Shown: piece by piece, positions 32,601-41,492 of the stretch | Layout of the letters: every line of letters starts with the position of its first letter | How positions within the stretch are numbered: the stretch's first letter is position 1 | Source of the DNA: Heracleum sosnowskyi | Taxonomy: Eukaryota; Streptophyta; Magnoliopsida; Apiales; Apiaceae | Assembly (NCBI GenBank): GCA_030848705.1 | Contig: CM061245.1 | Span: 36,336,711-36,400,710, forward strand | Direction: 5' to 3' | DNA length: 64,000 nucleotides | The notes under the pieces: model-generated | What the model saw: only the letters and a program-made list of their open reading frames with translations | Told to the model about the DNA's origin: nothing | Databases searched by the model: none | Made by a program: the position numbers and the translations under genes

Positions 32601-32618
32601 CAGAATAGTAAAACACTA
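32601..32618 (-). promoter_or_regulatory. In-frame gag-pol amber junction, element 1
   Basis: Minus-strand codons are SD-TAG-TGT-TTT-ACT-ATT-CTG-ATG: gag stops at TAG and pol's ATG follows five codons later in the same frame. The sister element has SN-TAG-TGT-GTT-ACT-ATT-CTG-ATG at the same place. Stop-codon suppression is the proposed Gag-Pol mechanism in SIRE1. The sequence ATTCTGATGCAG|G could instead serve as a splice acceptor. Confidence 0.6.
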
Positions 32619-34928
32619 GTCAGAATGTTTAGGAACCCATAATTGTTGGATTCCTTGTTCATGCATTTTATTAAATTTAACAGCAGAAGACTTTTTGACT
32701 TTAGCAGTCCTGACAGGATTTACTCCATCAGGATTTGCTTTGTCAGTATCAGTATTAACAAAAGCATGCTTCACTATGACATTTTCAGTTTTATCAGACT
32801 TTGTACTACTTTCAAACTTAGGCAATGGATCATAAAAGTTATAGTACAAATCATGATACTCTTTACATGTATAAATAGAATGCCATAGACTACCACAATG
32901 AAAACAGGAATTCTGTGGTTTGTAAAATACTGATCTATTCCTAACATCAGACTTAGGAATTTCAGCAATTTTCTTCTTACTCTTTTTACAATCAATAGCA
33001 AGATGATTAGAGTTACCACAGTTAAAACAACTCTTTCTAGGTGCATTTGGGATATACTTATAACCATTTTCTTTATTGATCCCAATTTTACCATTCCTGT
33101 TTCTCTTAACAGTAGCTTCCTTTTTCTTATCTGTAACCTCACAGATTTTATCCTTAAGCTGTTTCTGAGACAATAGACCTACATTCTTAGTGACTTTGTT
33201 CATGACAGGTTTAGACTTTATAATTTTAATTCCTTGAGTAGAAGAAGATCCCTTTTCAAAAGTAGAATTGGAATCCTTACCAAAAACAAAATTAACAGGA
33301 GTAATCTTAGATTTGGTTGAGTCTATAACATGTCTATAGGTCTTTGGACTGACTGTCTCATTAATGACAATTTTCTCTGCTACTTTCTTATCTTCATCTG
33401 ACTTATATCCTAGACACTCTTTCCAATTCTTAGAGGTATTAATCTCATGAAATTTCCTACCAGAGTCTGTCCAGGTTCTGATTTTCTCATTAGCATATTC
33501 AAGTTCTTTTTCAAGGGAAGTACATTTAGATGTTATCTCTAAGTGCATGTGCTTAACATTATCACATTCTTTTTGTACTTCTTGCATACGAGAAAATTCA
33601 GCTTCTAATATCTCATTCCTTTTTCTAAGGTCAGACATCTCAGATAAGATTCTAGTATTCTCAGCAGTTTGACTTCTAAAGCTAATATGTAATGACTTTA
33701 GAAAACGTCTTAACTCAGAAGCATTATCAGTATCAAAATCAAAGATAGTATTTAGTACCTTATCATCAGGAGCAGCAGTTACATCAGCATTGGCCATTAA
33801 CGCATAGTTGACTACCTCAGTATCAGATTCTGAGGAAGAGTCCATCCAATCCTTGCTTGATGTGATGAGTGCCTTTGTCTTGTTGCATTCAGAAGCAAAG
33901 TGACCCATACCATTACACTTGTAGCATCTAACCTTTGACTTGTCAAATTTGCTACCCTTGCTGTCCTTTTTGATATACTTGTCTTTGTCTGCTTTGAAGG
34001 TCTTTTTCTGAAAGTTGCCTTGTCTTCTATTCTTCCTGAACTTCATCCTTCTGAAGTTTCTGACAATCATAGCAACCATCTCTTCCATGTCTGAATCAGA
34101 AGATTCATCACCAGTATTGGCATCAGGATTGCCATCAGTATCTGATGAAGAGTCGTCAGGATCTGACTCAGCTACTCTTGCTTTCCTTCTAGAGACCTCC
34201 ATAGCTTTCCCTTTTGATTTTGCTTCTATATTCAAAGCAATTGACTTTGCCTTGCTGCTTTTCTTGTTCTTTCTCTGTTGAACTTCAAGATCATGAGTTC
34301 TTAGCATCCCATAGATCTCATCAAGAGACACAATGTTCAGATCATACTGGTGTCTAATGATTGAGGTCTGAGTATCCCATTCTTCAGGTAAAGCTCTAAG
34401 AAATTTGGTGTTTGAATCTTCGGTTTCATATACTTTGTCAACTAAGGATAAGCTGTTCAATAGTGTCAGGAATCTATCATATAGATCAGTCAGGCTCTCT
34501 TCAGGTCTTGCATCGAATTGTTCATATTCTTGAATCAATAGAGCCCTTCTGTTTTTCTTGACAGATGCAGATCCCTGGCACTGAGTTTCCAAAGTATCCC
34601 AGATTTCTTTTGAAGACTTGCATGCAATCACTCTGTTTGACATAACAGCATCAAGGCTATTATGCAAGATATTCTTTATCTTTGGTTCCCTGAGTACATG
34701 AGCTTTTTCTTCTGGAGTCCATTCAGCTTTAGCTTTGACCACATAATGTTCTGGTACTGTATCTGTTCGTTCTACGAACTTTGTTGGTATATATGGTCCA
34801 TCACGAATCCTGTCCAAGTAGTCAGGATCCATAGCCTCCAGGTACATCAGCATCTTTACCCTCCATGTGGGATATTCTGATATCTTCAAGATGGGAATCT
34901 TCATGCTTTCATACTTGGTTGTCGACAT
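32616..34928 (-). CDS. Gag polyprotein of SIRE-type element 1 (770 aa)
   Basis: It starts MSTTKYESMKIPILKISEYP at 34928, 50 bp after the primer-binding site region. The N-terminal half is the Copia gag (UBN2-type) domain (EIWDTLETQCQGS, LLIQEYEQFDARPEE, FLRALPEEWDTQTSIIRHQY). A CCHC zinc knuckle CYKCNGMGHFASEC is at about residue 333. A coiled coil follows (about 415-480, ILSEMSDLRKRNEILEAEFS), then two more knuckles, CFNCGNSNHLAIDC (about 632) and CFHCGSLWHSIYTC (about 672). At 770 residues it is long for Copia gag, as in SIRE elements. It ends in TAG; the frame then continues without shift into pol 15 bp later. Confidence 0.93.
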   Translation of the reverse strand: MSTTKYESMKIPILKISEYPTWRVKMLMYLEAMDPDYLDRIRDGPYIPTKFVERTDTVPEHYVVKAKAEWTPEEKAHVLREPKIKNILHNSLDAVMSNRVIACKSSKEIWDTLETQCQGSASVKKNRRALLIQEYEQFDARPEESLTDLYDRFLTLLNSLSLVDKVYETEDSNTKFLRALPEEWDTQTSIIRHQYDLNIVSLDEIYGMLRTHDLEVQQRKNKKSSKAKSIALNIEAKSKGKAMEVSRRKARVAESDPDDSSSDTDGNPDANTGDESSDSDMEEMVAMIVRNFRRMKFRKNRRQGNFQKKTFKADKDKYIKKDSKGSKFDKSKVRCYKCNGMGHFASECNKTKALITSSKDWMDSSSESDTEVVNYALMANADVTAAPDDKVLNTIFDFDTDNASELRRFLKSLHISFRSQTAENTRILSEMSDLRKRNEILEAEFSRMQEVQKECDNVKHMHLEITSKCTSLEKELEYANEKIRTWTDSGRKFHEINTSKNWKECLGYKSDEDKKVAEKIVINETVSPKTYRHVIDSTKSKITPVNFVFGKDSNSTFEKGSSSTQGIKIIKSKPVMNKVTKNVGLLSQKQLKDKICEVTDKKKEATVKRNRNGKIGINKENGYKYIPNAPRKSCFNCGNSNHLAIDCKKSKKKIAEIPKSDVRNRSVFYKPQNSCFHCGSLWHSIYTCKEYHDLYYNFYDPLPKFESSTKSDKTENVIVKHAFVNTDTDKANPDGVNPVRTAKVKKSSAVKFNKMHEQGIQQLWVPKHSD

Positions 34929-34978
34929 CTTTAGATCGTATCTGATTCAGAATTAAATCAGTTTGCTCTGATACCAAT

Positions 34979-35578
34979 TGTTGCCCAGTAAATAACAATT
35001 GTAGAAGGGGGTTGAATACAATTGTATAAGATTCTCGACTTTATATAACACAAATATGAAAGATCAATAACAATAACAATAACAGCTTTATTAACTTTGA
35101 TATAAAACTGTTACAAACTCTCTTAAGAAATTCTGATGTTCTTAAGAGCTGCTAGCTTACAAAAACTCTCTCAAGAAATTCTGTTCTTAAGAGCTTCTCT
35201 TCGATTATGTTCTCTCTCGAATGAATACATAAATCGAAACCAAAACTGTGTTTATATAGTGCACACAGCTTCTCTATCAATAACAAGATAAGTCCTAATC
35301 ATAACAAAGATAGAAACATATCTTTAATCGATAGCTGCATTCTACAAATCAGGAACAAACTTCCATGTTTATCTAGACTCCAAATATAACTCGAAGTAGG
35401 AATCCTGATCAGCTTCAAGTCCTGATGATCAAACCTGATCATAGTCTGAGTAGGAATCCTGATGATCAATAAGATACTGACGCTTGATCAAATACTGATG
35501 ACCATGCAATACTGATGACGTCAGCAATCCTGATCAGTTGAGTCTAGCTTCTGATGATCATTGAATTCTGATCTAACA
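34979..35578 (-). repeat. 5' LTR of SIRE-type element 1 (600 bp)
   Basis: In minus orientation it begins TGTTAGATCAGAATTC and ends CTGGGCAACA. ATTGGTATCAGAGC (tRNA-iMet primer site, plus 34965-34978) follows inside the element. The TATA box CTATATAAACA is at about 35250. Confidence 0.97.
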
Positions 35579-35786
35579 TCTATCAATGGCATGTACTCTG
35601 CTTCTGTAGTAGACAAAGTCACTGTAGGTTGCAGAGTAGCTTTCCAACTGACAATTGAACCACCCAGAGTGAAAGCATAACCAGTCATAGATCTTCTACT
35701 GTCAACATCTCCAGCATAATCAGAGTCTGAAAACCCTGTCACCAAACACTCTGTATCACCTCCATAAATGAGACCAACATCATATG
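35579..35786 (-). pseudogene. Old Copia RNase H, middle piece
   Basis: The minus strand reads DVGLIYGGDTECLVTGFSDS, then DYAGDVDSRRSMTGYAFTLG, then STTEAEYMPLI. It connects on its downstream side to 25420 (across element 1) and on its upstream side to 47810 (across element 2). The catalytic D of the RNase H (SDSDYAG) and E (TTEAEY) are visible. Only 208 bp separate the two younger insertions. Confidence 0.92.
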
Positions 35787-36385
35787 TGTTGCCCAGTAAA
35801 TAACAATTGTAGAAGGGGGTTGAATACAATTGTATAAGATTCTCGACTTTATATAACACAAATATGAAAGATCATTAACAATAACAATAACAGCTTTATT
35901 AACTTTATATAAAACTGTTACAAACTCTCTTAAGAAATTCTGATGTTCTTAAGAGCTGCTAGCTTACAAAAACTCTCTCAAGAAATTCTGTTCTTATGAG
36001 CTTCTCTCCAATTATGTTCTCTCTCGAATGAATACATAAATCGAAACCAAAACTGTGTTTATATAGTGCACACAGCTTCTCTATCAATAACAAGATAAGT
36101 CCTAATCATAACAAAGATAGAAACATATCTTTAATCGATAGCTGCATTCTACAAACCAGGAACAAACTTCCATGTTTATCTAGACTCCAAATATAACTCG
36201 AAGTAGGAATCCTGATCAGCTTCAAGTCCTGATGATCAAACCTGATCATAGTCTGAGTAGGAATCCTGATGATCAATAAGATACTGACGCTTGATCAAAT
36301 ACTGATGACCATGCAATACTGATGACGTCAGCAATCCTGATCAGTTGAGTCTAGCTTCTGACGATCATTGAATTCTGATCTAACA
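35787..36385 (-). repeat. 3' LTR of SIRE-type element 2 (599 bp)
   Basis: It has the same ends as the other three LTRs. It lacks one G present in the 5' partner (AACTTTATATAAAAC versus AACTTTGATATAAAAC) and has CTTATGAGC where the partner has CTTAAGAGC. The purine tract TTGGGGGAGATTG lies just inside it. Confidence 0.97.
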
Positions 36386-36494
36386 ATCTCCCCCAATCTC
36401 ATACTTTGTAAAATAAAGTATAGATTCCAAATATTCAATGATGTCAAAAACATGTATCAAAATGTACGAGTATCTTCAGAAACAACTTATCTGT

Positions 36495-39400
36495 TTAAGC
36501 TTTGTGATAGAACAGATTCATCTTCAAGAAGTTGGATAATAAACTTTCTTCTTTTTCTTCAAGAATTTGAATCAGTCTTTCCTTAAGATTTCTGAGTTCT
36601 TCATCTTCCTCATTAATCTGGTAGATAGCTGCTCTGAGATTCTGTATGGAGTTTCTCTGTAGACTGTGCTCTTCAAGCAAAAGATAAGCAATTTCCTTCC
36701 CATCAGGATTGAGAGAAAGATGAGTCATGCCAAAATTTACTTCTTTAACAGCAGTACCCCTTTGCATTTCCACATCCTGACCTCTTTGATTTAAGTACAT
36801 GGGAGTATAATTACCATTGAAATTACTGTTTCCATCCAGTCTTCTTCTTATAGTTGACAAAATCATGTCACTCCATTCTTTGTACACTTGGTTCTTCCAT
36901 CTTAACAGATAGTGAACATATTTCAGTTCCTGTATAGTTTTCATCAGCAGATCTTGAATAGATAGAATCTTCACACTACCATCTTTCATGAAGTACAGAA
37001 GCTTTTCTTTCTTTTCAAAACCATCATGACAATCTATAACTATATCAACAGCTAATAAATTGTTCAGGTTTTCAGAAGTTAAAGTACCTCCAATTTCTGT
37101 CAAGGAGTAAGGATCAACATATGACATATTCAGATATTCACCATCTCTGTGTCCAATACCTCCTCTTGAATTACTTGACAATTGCTTCAGATTTGAAAAC
37201 ATCTTTAACCAGAGTGTTTTTGATCTAGCCATATCAGACAAATCAACAACACTTGAAGCGCTTGTAATAATTCCACCAGACTGAAAATTGATAGGTGTAT
37301 CACAACTTAATGTGCTAATATGTTTCCACTTCTTGTATTTCTCCTTTTCATGAGCGTAGCTTCTTTCAAGTAAAGATTCTTGTCTGCTTGAATTTCTCCA
37401 TTTTCTTCCATTTGAAAGTTTAAGCCTTTGTAGATAGAGATTGAAATCTTCATATGTTCTTTTTGTAATATCTCTTCTTCTAGCTTCTTCTTCTTCATCT
37501 ACTTCTTTGTTGTGACAATCAACAACAGTAGATAAGATTATCAAATCAACCTCTTGCAGAATTTCAGATTCGTCAGGATCTTGAATATTGTCAGGATTAG
37601 AATCTTCAATTTGATTTGTATTGCTGAGAGTTGATTTTCTTGATTTTCTTCTCAATTCAGGTTCTTCTTCAACAATTCCATCATCACCAAAAGTAGATCT
37701 GTCAGGAACTACTAGAGTTTGAATAGGTTCAGGAATTTCTTCAATTCTTAACCCTCTAGACCTTGTCTGTCTAGGTAATATTTGAGTTGAAGAACCTCTT
37801 TTACTTCTTCTAGCACCTCTCCTACCTCTGCTTCCTCTACCTCTAGCAGGAGCAGTATAGCTTTCCACTGTCTCTCTTTGTAGTCTCAAGAATTCTTCAT
37901 GTGAGAGATCTGGATATTCTTCACTTGCTGTAGAGAGTGCTTTTCTTGCATATAATTGTTGAACTCTTTTATCAGTGTGATATAGAGTAACAATTCTACC
38001 GTCTTTTGTAGAAAACTTCTGGAATAAATTTGATGCATCTTCAGGATTATCAATAATCACATCTTCATCACCTTCAGGAATTGTAGCAAGAATTTGTCCA
38101 TGACCAGGTGTCAGGATTTGATCTTCCGTCAGGATCTGAGATTGCACCAATGTTCTTACTGTCTTAACTCCAGAATCAGAAACATGAGTTGACCGCGTAG
38201 TTTGACTTTGAGAAGTTTGAATTGTAGACTTCAAAACCGCAGTATCAGAGGTTTCTCCTTGTTTCAAATTGTCACCACCATCATCTCCAGTATCATCATC
38301 ATTATTCCTTAATACTAGATCAGGTGTACATTTTGTCTGAATAACCTTCTCCCCCTTTTTGACATCAGGATTTGACAATAATTTCAAAATTAAGGAAAGA
38401 GAGGCTTGAATTTCAGTTACCTTAGTATCCAGAGAATCAATTCTTTGATTGATTGAGGTTTGTTCTGAAACAACAGATTTCACTTGGGATTCCACTACCC
38501 TTAGTTGTAAAGTAGTAGGCACCTTTGTAAAATTAGTAAAGATATCAGTCCTCACTTTTTCAGTTGAACCCTTGATAGAATCAATCTCACTTTTCAGGCT
38601 TTTGGATAACAGAGTTGTAGCCTTCAGATGATTCTTCAAGTCTTGATTCTCTATAGACTTCACTGCATTATAGGCATGTTCAATAGCAGAAGAAAAACTG
38701 ATAGATTCATCAGAATTGTGCCATGAATTGTTCCATTCATTCTGTCTAAATGCCTCTGCAGGATCAAAGGAAGGAGTAGAAAAATCTTGTCTCTGATCTT
38801 TCCCAGTGGAAGCATTGCTAGCCATATATGTACTTGATGAACCAAAATTAGTTCCAAGACTAATCTTGAGTGCTGTAGCAAGCTGTTCCTTCTCTTTTCT
38901 ATTCTCATTATCATCATCACTATCATCATCAGAATTATCATCATCAGAACCATGAGATTTATCAGGATCAGGAATTGCAATACCTTTCAGTTTATCCTGA
39001 GATTCTGAGATAGGATGATCCATTGGTCTTGAACGAAGTGGCTGTATCAAAATAGGCTCAGTATCAGGAGCACCGCTAACATCAGGATGAACATCGTCAG
39101 GATTTGATATGCGTGCATCAGTATTTGCTACCAATGGTTCTTGTGGAGCTTGAGGTTCAGAAGCTGCTTCAACACTTTGAGCTAAAGGTTCTTGTGTGCT
39201 TCCCTCATTGACAATGTTCTCGACCAATCTTTCAACAGAAGCTGTAGCTTTGCCTGCATCTTCACTTTGAGAAGATGGTTCTTGTGTAGCTGGAATGTTG
39301 ATGTCTTCATTCTCCCTTTGAGAAAATGATTCTTGTGTGACCATTCCACTAGCTAAGCCTTCACCCAAACTTTGATTGAGTGGTTCTTGTGTGGCAGGAT

Positions 39401-40145
39401 CAACAGTAGCTGCTGAATTACTCTGAAATTCAGGTTCTTGTGGGCTTGATCCTTTCAGCTTCTTCTGTCTCTGATAGACTAACTCTTCTGCATTCCTCTT
39501 TTTCTTTGATGTAGGTGTAAGACCAACCAAGGAAGCAGTTGTAGAAACCTTCTCCCAAGAATGTCCTCGAATCTGAGATGGAGAGGCTAGAGAGTCTGAT
39601 ATAGAGACAACTTTTGTTGCTGCATCAGGAATACTAACATCGGGATTTGATGTCTGAATATCAGTATCCTTCATTTGCACTGTCAAAGGAATATGATACC
39701 TGCTCTTTGATAATTTCCTTGTCTTTTGTGGTTTTGATAAAGGTACCACAGCTTTAGTAGCAGTATCAGCAACTTCCTTGTTCACATTCATCACAGAGGA
39801 TATAGGTAAGTCATCCTCTGAATCACTTTCATCAATCAACCTTAACTTCCTTTTCACAGGAACATTCTTAACAACCTTATCTGCTTTCTTCACCAGGACC
39901 CCTTGTACACCCCCTTGTATCTTCTTTTTAGTGAGTGGTGTAGAGGAAAAATCCTTTGAACCTGATTGCCTTCCAGACACATCAGTTCTAGCTGATTTCT
40001 TTGATTTTACAACTAAAGTCTTTTGAGAGACAGTAGAGGTGGTTGTTAACTGTTTAGACTGTTTAGGTTGCATGCTTGTGTCAGGAACAAGGTGGGTTGG
40101 TCCTTGTACCATAGCATTAGAAAGTAGTCCATAACGAGTAGGCAT
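36495..40145 (-). CDS. Third ORF of SIRE-type element 2 (about 1216 aa, unknown)
   Basis: A long uninterrupted minus-strand frame after pol. The frame is open back to about 40255 but the first ATG is MPTRYGLLSNAMVQG at 40145. Features in order are a Lys-rich, low-complexity N-terminus; Gln-Glu-Pro repeats (TQEPLNQS, TQEPSSQS, TQEPLAQS, about residues 230-350); acidic run DDDNSDDDSDDDNEN; a coiled coil (about 500-590, LKSEIDSIKG, VVSEQTSINQRIDSLDTKVT); an Arg-rich motif (ARGRGSRGRRGARRSKRG, about 765); and a C-terminal folded-looking domain (about 960-1216). I see no signal peptide or transmembrane helix, so it is not a plain envelope. SIRE elements often carry such an env-like or extra ORF at this site. 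Function unknown; keeping 1200 codons open argues for recent selection. Confidence 0.75.
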   Translation of the reverse strand: MPTRYGLLSNAMVQGPTHLVPDTSMQPKQSKQLTTTSTVSQKTLVVKSKKSARTDVSGRQSGSKDFSSTPLTKKKIQGGVQGVLVKKADKVVKNVPVKRKLRLIDESDSEDDLPISSVMNVNKEVADTATKAVVPLSKPQKTRKLSKSRYHIPLTVQMKDTDIQTSNPDVSIPDAATKVVSISDSLASPSQIRGHSWEKVSTTASLVGLTPTSKKKRNAEELVYQRQKKLKGSSPQEPEFQSNSAATVDPATQEPLNQSLGEGLASGMVTQESFSQRENEDINIPATQEPSSQSEDAGKATASVERLVENIVNEGSTQEPLAQSVEAASEPQAPQEPLVANTDARISNPDDVHPDVSGAPDTEPILIQPLRSRPMDHPISESQDKLKGIAIPDPDKSHGSDDDNSDDDSDDDNENRKEKEQLATALKISLGTNFGSSSTYMASNASTGKDQRQDFSTPSFDPAEAFRQNEWNNSWHNSDESISFSSAIEHAYNAVKSIENQDLKNHLKATTLLSKSLKSEIDSIKGSTEKVRTDIFTNFTKVPTTLQLRVVESQVKSVVSEQTSINQRIDSLDTKVTEIQASLSLILKLLSNPDVKKGEKVIQTKCTPDLVLRNNDDDTGDDGGDNLKQGETSDTAVLKSTIQTSQSQTTRSTHVSDSGVKTVRTLVQSQILTEDQILTPGHGQILATIPEGDEDVIIDNPEDASNLFQKFSTKDGRIVTLYHTDKRVQQLYARKALSTASEEYPDLSHEEFLRLQRETVESYTAPARGRGSRGRRGARRSKRGSSTQILPRQTRSRGLRIEEIPEPIQTLVVPDRSTFGDDGIVEEEPELRRKSRKSTLSNTNQIEDSNPDNIQDPDESEILQEVDLIILSTVVDCHNKEVDEEEEARRRDITKRTYEDFNLYLQRLKLSNGRKWRNSSRQESLLERSYAHEKEKYKKWKHISTLSCDTPINFQSGGIITSASSVVDLSDMARSKTLWLKMFSNLKQLSSNSRGGIGHRDGEYLNMSYVDPYSLTEIGGTLTSENLNNLLAVDIVIDCHDGFEKKEKLLYFMKDGSVKILSIQDLLMKTIQELKYVHYLLRWKNQVYKEWSDMILSTIRRRLDGNSNFNGNYTPMYLNQRGQDVEMQRGTAVKEVNFGMTHLSLNPDGKEIAYLLLEEHSLQRNSIQNLRAAIYQINEEDEELRNLKERLIQILEEKEESLLSNFLKMNLFYHKA

Positions 40146-40535
40146 TTTCTGATGTAAGAAAAACCTAACCTCATCAGGAATAAAAGCATTTCCGCACAAA
40201 ATATTTTGCCATATCAGGATTAAAAAATATTCAATAAGATTAAAATAAAATTTTATTTAAGAAAACAAAATTTATTTTAACAATCCTGAATAGCGTTTTG
40301 GTTTAAGAAGAATAACCAAATTAATGGTCATAGAATTAAAACACGCTTACCAGCAAACGAGGCAAAAATATTTATGGAAAACCGAACCGTCTCCTTGAGA
40401 TTGTAGAAAAGACCTGCACCCTTAATACACATTCTCTATAAAAGAGAACTGTTAAGCATAATCATCATATATCTATTAACACAAACCCTCTCCAGAGAAA
40501 AACTTACGAAAACCTTTCACCTTCTTTGTTTTTCA
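40146..40535. promoter_or_regulatory. Divergent promoter candidate, element 2
   Basis: It has the same layout as 27893-28286: AT-rich centre (TTTTATTTAAGAAAACAAAA), a TATA box CTATAAAAG at 40436-40444 on the plus strand, and a CT-rich leader to the ATG at 40536. The TATA box and leader are conserved between the elements except for small indels near 40455-40475. Confidence 0.6.
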
Positions 40536-40937
40536 ATGGCTACCAACAATCAAAACAACATACCTGATGAAGAACTTGATAGAATTTGGCAACAAATGGA
40601 TGAGGCTCTTGCTGAGATGGAGCCACAACCAGTTCCTGACCCTCAGGAATATGAAGCGTTTATAAACGCTATGGTTGATGTGGTGTGGCACGACTTTGTG
40701 CAAGCCAATCCTGGTTGGAATCCTCTTGAGAATCTCATCTATGAAGAGGATGAAGACGATGAGGATGATGAAGAGGATGAGAATGAAGATGATGAAGAGC
40801 TCGTCCGAGAGCTTGAGAAACGTAAGAAGAGAATCCGTGATGCTTGTATGTCATGCAAGTTGGAGGCACGGAGGCGTCCCGGTGGTCACGGTGACGATCC
40901 GTCTTCAAGTAAATCAGCTCCTCTTCTTGTCTCTTAA
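40536..40937 (+). CDS. Antisense accessory gene of SIRE-type element 2 (133 aa, acidic)
   Basis: Counterpart of 28287-28706. The first 27 codons and the last 60 or so are nearly identical to the sister. The middle (about residues 28-68) differs strongly: MEPQPVPDPQEYEAFINAM, VDVVWHDFVQANPGWNPLEN here, against AEQEGPQPIPDPQEHHAFVN, AMAHVLLHNFHQANPDWNPL there. Indels are multiples of three and the frame stays open, with NPxWNPLENLI, the acidic run and the basic CMSCKLEARRRPGGHGDDP end retained. TATA box, leader and 3' end are as in the sister. No known family. The conserved layout in both copies supports a real gene rather than a chance frame. Confidence 0.65.
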   Translation: MATNNQNNIPDEELDRIWQQMDEALAEMEPQPVPDPQEYEAFINAMVDVVWHDFVQANPGWNPLENLIYEEDEDDEDDEEDENEDDEELVRELEKRKKRIRDACMSCKLEARRRPGGHGDDPSSSKSAPLLVS

Positions 40938-41160
40938 GGATGGAACAAGAGACCTTCCAGTTCTGAAGGACTGTGAAGCTGCTCAGGAGCATTCATGCTA
41001 ATTTGCAGGGCACGTGTTCATGCTTATCTGTAAAGCACGAGTTCCTGAGTAGAAAATAGACTAGGAAAACAAATATGTAATTTCCATATTTCATGTGTAA
41101 TGTATCTTCAAGTATTAATGAAATTTGTCTATTTTCTCAATTGTTTTCTTCCTGTACTTG
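40938..41160 (+). terminator. 3' UTR and polyadenylation region of antisense gene, element 2
   Basis: Nearly identical to 28707-28930: imperfect 28-bp repeat, then AT-rich TGTGTAATGTATC and TTAATGAAATTTG. It is convergent with the pol stop at 41493. Confidence 0.45.
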
Positions 41161-41492
41161 CCTGCAAAATTTGTTAGTAACACTCATAGTGATATTCAGA
41201 TGATAAATAATAAACTCTGATAATAATGAAATTGAAATTGATAATTGAGACTGAAAACTTAATCAAAGACTAAGTAATAATCTAATTGTCCAGAGTTTAC
41301 CAGGAGTGTTGATGACAAATTAGCATAGAACCTCTGGTTTTCATACCAGCTTCAAACATCTGAGCATCAGGATTTGACCAGTGGACTTCCTGTCAGGATT
41401 GAGTCCTATCAGGATTTGATCAAAGATACATACCTTTCTGAATAACCATCAGGATTTGACAGTTATCAGGATTTCCTCTCTGTAGCTTTTCC

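Larger units (their letters stand above)
25421..35578 (-). mobile_element. SIRE/Maximus-type Copia element 1
   Basis: It is a complete insertion (10,158 bp) on the minus strand, with 600-bp LTRs (34979-35578 is the 5' LTR, 25421-26020 the 3' LTR) and target duplication TCTAT on both sides (25416-25420, 35579-35583). The primer site TGGTATCAGAGC lies two bases inside the 5' LTR, and a purine tract TTGGGGGAGATTG precedes the 3' LTR. Gene order is gag, amber codon, intact pol, an antisense gene (28287-28706) and a broken third ORF. I noticed only two LTR differences (near 25500 and 25788), so it is young. It lies inside an old Copia RNase H gene. Confidence 0.97.
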
